From assembly GCA_903919145.1 (NCBI GenBank), contig CAIXGW010000243.1:1-40083 (forward strand): a DNA stretch of 40,083 nt. The letters run 5' to 3'. The position numbers were made by a program, and so were the translations under genes. The notes under the pieces were generated by a model, which saw nothing but the letters and a program-made list of their open reading frames with translations, did no database searches and was not told the origin of the DNA. Of this stretch, positions 35,258 through 40,083 are shown in pieces. The first letter of the stretch is position 1. Every line of letters begins with the position of its first letter. The DNA is from an uncultured Myxococcales bacterium (GTDB lineage Bacteria; Myxococcota_A; UBA9042).

Positions 35258-36742
35258 GTGGAAACTCTGGTGACCCTGCTGACTAGCGGGGCAGGCAATT
35301 TGGCCGCGTACCTGGCAGCTCATGTGCTGCTGTGCTTGCTGCCAGCGTTTTTTATCGCTGGAGCCATGGCCGCGCTGATTCCCAAGGCCAGTGTGACCCG
35401 CTGGCTGGGGCGGTCGACCCCACCTTGGGTGGCGTACCCGGCAGCAGCCTTGGCCGGGTCGCTGATTGCCGTGTGTTCTTGCACGATTGTTCCGCTGTTT
35501 GCCGGGATCTACCGCAAGGGCGCCGGGATTGGCCCAGCGGTGACCTTCCTGTTCTTTGCTCCAGCGGGCAATGTCATGGCGCTGGCCTACACCGGCAGCA
35601 TTCTGGGCGCGCAGTTCGCTGTGGCGCGTCTGCTGCTGTGTCTGTTGTTCGGCGTCGGCATCGGCCTGCTGATGGCCGGGCTGTTTTGGCGCGATGATGC
35701 CCGCCGCGACACCCAAGGCGGCGATCCCTTTGCTGAAAGGGGGCGCATCACCGCGCCGGGGCTGGGAGTGCTGCTCTCGCTTGTGGGCCTGCTGATCGCC
35801 GGGACTCTTAAGCTCTGGCCGCTGACGGCGACGCTGGCTACCGCGGAACTCCCCATATCTTGGGCACAATCTTGGCAGGACACCCTGGTGCACTGGGTGC
35901 CGTATGACGCGGCCAAAGGCGAGGAAGGGGTAAGCGTGCAGGGCTCCCTGCTGATTGTGCTGCTGGGCCTGGTTGCGGCCACCGCTTACAAAGGGCTGGA
36001 TAACATTGTTGAAGGTGCCAACCACTGGACCGGCGTGGCCTTGGGCCTGGCGGCTGCGACCCTGCTGGTAGCCAGCCTGCAGCTGCGGCCCCACCCAGGC
36101 GGGCTGCAGCTGGCTCTGACGGGGCGAATCGTGGCCGTGGCCGCGGCCCTGGGGGCAACGGTGCATTTTGCCCGGCGCTTGTCAGCCGAAGACCTGCGGG
36201 CATGGCTCTGGGAAACATGGCGTTTTGTCAAGCAGATTTTTGCGCTGCTGCTCATCGGCGTGTTTGCCGTGGGAGTGGCGCGTCAGCTCATTCGCCCAGA
36301 GTGGATCCAGTCGCTGGCTGGCGCCAACACGGTGCCCGCCAACGCCGCGGCGGTGGGCTTTGGCGTGTTCATGTACTTCCCAACCCTGGTAGAAGTCCCC
36401 GTCGCCCGGATGTTTTTGGACCTGGGGATGCACCCTGGGCCGCTGCTGGCTTACCTGATGGCTGACCCTGAGCTCAGCCTGCAGAGTGTGCTGATGGTCG
36501 CCGCAGTGATCGGCCGGGCCAAGACGGCCGCCTATGTGGGCTGGGTCGCGTTGTTCAGCCTTTGCGCGGGATGGCTCTACGGCGCCTGGGTCGACGGCTT
36601 GCACCTAGGCTGGCTGCTGCTGGGGCTCGGCACCTTTGTCGCTGCCGTGGCGGGCCTGCTGGCTTGGCTGGCCCACCGCAGGCGGCAAGACCAGCAGTCG
36701 CCGCCTCTACCGCCGCTGCCGCCGGCAATTCCGCTGGCGTGA
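35258..36742 (+). CDS. UPF0718 (DUF318) permease, ArsP-related
   Basis: 494 aa. The start is the GTG at 35258, set by GAGGAGG at 35244-35250; a TTG at 35237 is unlikely. Many membrane helices in two halves. The first half has the family motif VCSCTIVPLFAGIYRKGAG (Cys-Ser-Cys) followed by FLFFAPAGNVMALAY; the second half has YFPTLVEVPVARMFLDLGM and VAAVIGRAKTAAYVGW. It is larger than ArsP (about 300-350 aa) because of a central insert with extra helices. ArsP members export trivalent organoarsenicals; other family members have unknown cargo. It is flanked on both sides by small CxxC thioredoxins, which implies thiol-linked transport. Confidence 0.85.
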   Translation: METLVTLLTSGAGNLAAYLAAHVLLCLLPAFFIAGAMAALIPKASVTRWLGRSTPPWVAYPAAALAGSLIAVCSCTIVPLFAGIYRKGAGIGPAVTFLFFAPAGNVMALAYTGSILGAQFAVARLLLCLLFGVGIGLLMAGLFWRDDARRDTQGGDPFAERGRITAPGLGVLLSLVGLLIAGTLKLWPLTATLATAELPISWAQSWQDTLVHWVPYDAAKGEEGVSVQGSLLIVLLGLVAATAYKGLDNIVEGANHWTGVALGLAAATLLVASLQLRPHPGGLQLALTGRIVAVAAALGATVHFARRLSAEDLRAWLWETWRFVKQIFALLLIGVFAVGVARQLIRPEWIQSLAGANTVPANAAAVGFGVFMYFPTLVEVPVARMFLDLGMHPGPLLAYLMADPELSLQSVLMVAAVIGRAKTAAYVGWVALFSLCAGWLYGAWVDGLHLGWLLLGLGTFVAAVAGLLAWLAHRRRQDQQSPPLPPLPPAIPLA

Positions 36743-36754
36743 TGGAGGATTGTC

Positions 36755-36991
36755 ATGACCGTTGTCAAGATTCTGGGCCCCGGTTGCCCCAACTGCCGCA
36801 AGCTTGAAGCGGTGGCCCGCGAGGCCGCGCTGCAGGCCAAGGTGGACGCTGAATTTATCAAAGTAACTGACATCAAAGAGATCATCAGCTACGATGTGCT
36901 GTCTACCCCTGGGCTGGTGGTCGACGGCAAGCTGGTCAGCAGCGGCCGCATCCCCAGCGTGGCGGAAGTGGAGCAGTGGCTGCATGGCTGA
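36755..36991 (+). CDS. Small thioredoxin-like protein (TM0996/MTH895 type), second copy
   Basis: 78 aa, GGAGG at 36744-36748 six bases before the ATG, 12 bp after the permease. Active site GPGCPNCRK and loop STPGLVVDGKLVSSG. It shares the whole fold and most core residues with the protein at 34953, so the two flank the permease as diverged paralogues. It lacks the GGGGC tail. Last gene of the island; it converges on the diguanylate cyclase with a 126-bp gap. Confidence 0.9.
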   Translation: MTVVKILGPGCPNCRKLEAVAREAALQAKVDAEFIKVTDIKEIISYDVLSTPGLVVDGKLVSSGRIPSVAEVEQWLHG

Positions 36992-37117
36992 TGGGTAGCC
37001 CGGCGCCGCCAACGTTGCGCCCTAAGCCAACTCCGCTCCATCTTGGAACGAACTTCTGGTCAGGGCCACCGGTCGACCGCCGCGGCAGGGCCCTGCGCAG
37101 CCAACGGCCAGGAATCG

Positions 37118-38632
37118 TCAAAACGCATGAAAATGTATGGTGTTTCGCCCAGCCTTCTTCGCCTGATACATCGCCACATCGGCCCACTTGAGGACATCAT
37201 CCGGCGAACTGTCCGCCTGAGAGAACAGGACGACGCCGATGCTGGCCGAACACTGGTGTTCGATAGCCACATTCAATTGTCCATCGCGGTTGACGACCAG
37301 TTGGTAGGGCTTGACCAGGGACTGGCGAATGGTCTCGGCCACTACCTGAGCGTTCAAGCGTGCTTCCCCCAGGTCTGCGTCCAGTTCGCTGAGCAGCACC
37401 ACGAATTCGTCGCCGCCAAACCGCGCCACCGTGTCCACCCCCTGCACACAGCTGGCCAGGCGCTTGGCCGTGTCGGCCAGCAGCAAGTCACCCACGACGT
37501 GGCCGTGCGCATCGTTCAGTGTCTTGAAATTGTCCAGGTCCAAGAACATCAAGGCCCCAAAACGGCCGCTGCGCTGGCTGGCTGACAGGGACTGCTTGAG
37601 GCGGTCGTATAGCAACCGCCGGTTGGGCAGCTGGGTAAGGGGGTCCTGAAAGGCCAATTGGCGCACCTGGTCTTCCATGGCCTTTTGGCTGGTGATGTCG
37701 GTAATGGCACCGATAAACCCTGTAGTCTGGCCAGTTGCAGAGGTCACCTTCTCCGATTGGCCCAACACCCACACAACGCTTCCACCGGCGCCGCCAAACC
37801 GATACTCCAGCTTGAACGGGCGGTTTTCTGCCACGGAAGCCGCCCACTCGGTGGCGACGCGGGCCCGGTCCTCTGGTAGCAGCGCCTGGACCCAACCTTG
37901 GCCAGCTGCCGCTTCAAAAGTCAGCCCGGTGATGGCCGACCAGCGCTCATTTACAAAGACGCACCCTCCCTCAGCATCCGTCTCAAACACGCCCACCGGC
38001 GTCGCAGAGACCAGGGCGGCAAAGTGCCTGTCTTTCTCTACCCATGCTGCGGCTCGTCTTTTGGTTTCGGTGATGTCGCGCAGGAATACATAGACCTCGC
38101 CGCTAGGGCTGGCGAGATGAACGGCGCTGACCTCGACATCCCAAAACGACCCACTCTTTCTGCGATGGACTTCCTCGTATTGGTCACTGCCCAGGCGTTG
38201 GATGCGCTCGGTGTTGGCCTCGGCAGCCACCGGCAGCGCCGCAAGTTGGGACATTGGCATTCCCACAAGCTCTTGGTGGCTGTATCCGCTGGATCTGCAG
38301 TAGGCTGCGTTGGCATCCAGGACGACTCCCGCTGTCGACACGCGCAGATACCCGTCAAGCGACGACTCAAGCACCAGTCGGTAGTCGACCGCAGGTTCGC
38401 CAGACCCCAAGTTTGGGGCGGATTCCGCAATGGCCTTGGCTTGGGGTGCTAGTACCCCAGACCCTAAGTTCGCTCCGGGTTCCGGAGCGGACTCGGGCTG
38501 GGGTGCGGAAGAAGACATAGCAGTAGTACCCAAGACCTGCGAAAAAGGGCCGGGTGGAACCCGGATCGAATTAGGGGTTTTGGGTACTAGCTCAGGCATT
38601 GGCTTTGCGCCCCCTTCCTGGATTTGCGCCAT
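37118..38632 (-). CDS. Diguanylate cyclase with two PAS domains
   Basis: 504 aa from the ATG at 38632; ATGs at 38599 and 38518 are alternatives, as none has a strong ribosome-binding site. The N-terminal 90 residues are disordered with a repeated ESAPxxGxNLGSG-like phrase. PAS 1 (LESSLDGYLRVSTAGVVLDA) and PAS 2 (LVSATPVGVFETDAEGGCVF) precede a GGDEF domain with DPLTQLPNRRLLYDRL, FLDLDNFKTLND and an intact GGDEF at 406-410. The allosteric RxxD inhibitory site reads QGVD (397-400), so product inhibition is probably lost. No EAL domain and no membrane helix. It makes c-di-GMP, which could feed the NfrB-like enzyme; that link is inferred. Confidence 0.93.
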   Translation of the reverse strand: MAQIQEGGAKPMPELVPKTPNSIRVPPGPFSQVLGTTAMSSSAPQPESAPEPGANLGSGVLAPQAKAIAESAPNLGSGEPAVDYRLVLESSLDGYLRVSTAGVVLDANAAYCRSSGYSHQELVGMPMSQLAALPVAAEANTERIQRLGSDQYEEVHRRKSGSFWDVEVSAVHLASPSGEVYVFLRDITETKRRAAAWVEKDRHFAALVSATPVGVFETDAEGGCVFVNERWSAITGLTFEAAAGQGWVQALLPEDRARVATEWAASVAENRPFKLEYRFGGAGGSVVWVLGQSEKVTSATGQTTGFIGAITDITSQKAMEDQVRQLAFQDPLTQLPNRRLLYDRLKQSLSASQRSGRFGALMFLDLDNFKTLNDAHGHVVGDLLLADTAKRLASCVQGVDTVARFGGDEFVVLLSELDADLGEARLNAQVVAETIRQSLVKPYQLVVNRDGQLNVAIEHQCSASIGVVLFSQADSSPDDVLKWADVAMYQAKKAGRNTIHFHAF

Positions 38633-38996
38633 TGTGCGCCTGGTCCTGCGGTGGGATGCGCTTGGGCCAAAAACCAAGCGCGGGAGCACAGCTTGCATGA
38701 CCGCCCCCGCCGCCCATCGCAATACCTCGCCAGCCCTTCGCCAGCACCGGGTCGCGCCTAACCAAAACAATCCCAGCCGCTGGCGGCGAGCCTACGCCAG
38801 CCAATCTCCGGCGTCAACAGGACAATTTCACGCGAATTTTGGCTGGTTCGCAGCCGCGCCCAAGGCTCGGCCGTGCAGCGAACCGGCAATTCCGCTGGCC
38901 AAGCGGCGCCATCGGCCTGTGGCAGGTCGATCCAGAAGGTTCAACGCCGCCCTGAGCAGTGGCTTCCAGCTCCAAAGGCAGCCAAGCCTGGTCGGC
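38633..38996. other. Intergenic region, no gene seen
   Basis: About 364 bp between the slipin stop and the cyclase start, both on the minus strand. Frames in it are composition shadows. I see no convincing promoter, hairpin or repeat, though the cyclase promoter should lie here. Confidence 0.5.
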
Positions 38997-39821
38997 TCAG
39001 CGACGGTCGTCGTGGCTCAGAGACGCTGGCGCGGCCGACGGCTCTGGCGCGTGGCCCGCGGCGGTGTTGCCGATCAGCCCACGGAACAGCTCAATCGGCA
39101 AAGGAAAGAGAATCGTCGAGTTCTTCTCTACGGCAATCTCGGTCAGCGTCTGCAGGTAGCGCATCTGCAGGGCGGCGGGATTCTGAGAGATCACATTGGC
39201 GGCCTCCAGCAGCTCTTTGGAGGCCAGTAGCTCGCCCTCGGCCGCGATGATCTTGGCGCGCTTTTCGCGCTCTGCCTCGGCCTGACGGCCCATGGCTCGC
39301 TGGATCTGCTCTGGCAAGTCGACGCTCTTGACCTCGACCGCTGAGACCTCGACGCCCCACGGCTCGGTGGCGCTGTCGATGATTTCGCGCAGGCGCACGC
39401 TCAGCTTCTCGCGAGCGGCCAGCAGCTCATCCAGGGTGACTTCGCCCAGCACTGACCGCAGGGTTGTCTGAGCGATCTGGGTAGTGGCGGAGCGGTAATT
39501 CTCTACGCCAATCACAGCTTGACGCGGGTCGACGACCTTGGAATACACCACGGCAGAGACCTTGAGGCTGACGTTGTCGCGGGTGATCACGTCTTGGCTG
39601 GGCACGTCGATGACGGAGATGCGCATCGAGACGACGACCACCGTGTCAAAAGGCCGAAAGATGAAGATCAACCCGGGCCCCTTGGGCTGGTCTAGCAGCT
39701 TGCCGAGCCGGAACACCACGGCGCGCTCGTACTCTCGCACCACCGTCAGGCACGACAGGATGTACACCAGGACGACCACCGCTGCCGGCAGCAGCCACGG
39801 ATGGGCCATTAGCCATTGCAT
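38997..39821 (-). CDS. Slipin / SPFH (band 7) membrane protein
   Basis: 274 aa. The start ATG at 39821 has GAGG six bases upstream; a GTG at 39845 is less likely. One N-terminal membrane helix (LLPAAVVVLVYILSCLTVV) leads into the band-7 domain: VREYERAVVFRLGKLL, KGPGLIFIFRPFD, VDVPSQ-like strand VIDVPSQDVITRDNVSLKV, ENYRSATTQIAQTTLRSVLG and LDELLAAREKL. A coiled-coil follows (RQAEAEREKRAKIIAAEGEL), then the short C-terminal segment typical of slipins. It oligomerises at the inner membrane as a scaffold. The usual NfeD partner is not next to it in this window. The gene end is 110 bp from the MITE-like element on its 5' side. Confidence 0.93.
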   Translation of the reverse strand: MQWLMAHPWLLPAAVVVLVYILSCLTVVREYERAVVFRLGKLLDQPKGPGLIFIFRPFDTVVVVSMRISVIDVPSQDVITRDNVSLKVSAVVYSKVVDPRQAVIGVENYRSATTQIAQTTLRSVLGEVTLDELLAAREKLSVRLREIIDSATEPWGVEVSAVEVKSVDLPEQIQRAMGRQAEAEREKRAKIIAAEGELLASKELLEAANVISQNPAALQMRYLQTLTEIAVEKNSTILFPLPIELFRGLIGNTAAGHAPEPSAAPASLSHDDRR

Positions 39822-39945
39822 GGGAAACCTCGCACGCGCCGCCACCTGGGCAGCGCCGGCCTAGTGTAGGCCGATTGGCGTCAACAAGCACGGCCGAGCC
39901 CAGCCACCCGCGGGCGGCGCGCCCAGCAGCAATTCTGCCGGTAGC

Positions 39946-40083
39946 CTAGGAGCCTGTCGGGATAATCCCCGCCAGGCTCCGTGCCATTTTGCGTTTTTTT
40001 CAGTCGGGCAAGAAATATTGGAAGTGAATTCCAATATTTCGCCCGCCTGGGCGCTCGCAAGACGATCGCCCTAGGACCCTGTC
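39946..40083. mobile_element. Partial MITE-like inverted-repeat element (other end)
   Basis: Starts with CTAGGAGCCTGTCGG (39946-39960), the exact inverse of 171-185. From 39970 onward it repeats the first 113 bases of the window, with seven instead of six T in the T-run, including the strong AT-rich hairpin (arms 40012-40022 and 40030-40040). It runs off the window end. The T-run difference suggests either two separate genomic copies or a read error at a homopolymer. Confidence 0.6.

Overview
The window is GC-rich bacterial chromosomal DNA with 27 protein-coding genes that I can support and no tRNA, rRNA, CRISPR array or phage module that I can see. Several traits point to an uncultivated relative of the Myxococcota (old Deltaproteobacteria). 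There are many lipoproteins with long Ala/Asp/Pro-rich linkers after the lipobox. There are eukaryote-like or Cys-rich extracellular domains (somatomedin-B-like, DDGNxCT repeats, VWA plus choice-of-anchor L). Codons show strong GC bias. The taxonomic call is an inference from style, not from a marker gene.

Layout. 1-185: a piece of a small inverted-repeat element (MITE-like), whose other half is at 39946-40083; both window ends lie inside the same repeat. 182-14504: mostly single genes: an epoxide-hydrolase-like enzyme, a VWA/choice-of-anchor-L lipoprotein, an unknown lipoprotein, a Methyltransf_32-type methyltransferase, an M13 metallopeptidase, a small secreted protein, SelO, a somatomedin-B plus nuclease lipoprotein, another lipoprotein and an amidase. 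14769-24189: a glycan locus. The plus-strand operon is DUF2334 deacetylase-like lipoprotein, NfrB (GT2 plus c-di-GMP-binding MshEN), NfrA (TPR plus outer-membrane C-terminal domain) and a Cys-rich lipoprotein with a discoidin-like domain. It converges on a two-gene minus-strand operon: a GH113-like TIM-barrel protein overlapping WecB, the enzyme that makes UDP-ManNAc. In E. coli, NfrA, NfrB and WecB together make and export a c-di-GMP-controlled ManNAc-type exopolysaccharide used by phage N4, so this looks like an expanded version of that pathway. 24350-31405: MetH, an SRPBCC membrane protein, a lipoprotein with a possible carbohydrate-binding fold, and a Uma2-type nuclease. 31489-36991: a redox/arsenic island with eight same-strand genes: thioredoxin-like lipoprotein, CcdA-like protein, ACR3, ArsC, SigZ-like sigma factor, small CxxC thioredoxin, UPF0718 permease and a second small CxxC thioredoxin. 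37118-39821: a PAS-PAS-GGDEF diguanylate cyclase and a slipin/band-7 protein.

Two intergenic repeat clusters, 17 kb apart, hold members of one palindromic repeat family. There are three copies at 4162-4410 and a perfect 38-bp-period tandem array of seven at 21446-21711. Each sits exactly between two convergent genes, in opposite orientations.

How the parts may work together: the diguanylate cyclase could supply the c-di-GMP that NfrB reads. WecB supplies the sugar nucleotide, NfrB polymerises and passes the chain to NfrA, and the deacetylase, glycosidase-like and discoidin-like proteins could trim or hold it. In the arsenic island, ArsC reduces arsenate, ACR3 exports arsenite, and the lipoprotein/CcdA and small thioredoxins could move the electrons. 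The SigZ-like factor may be the regulator, since no ArsR gene is visible.
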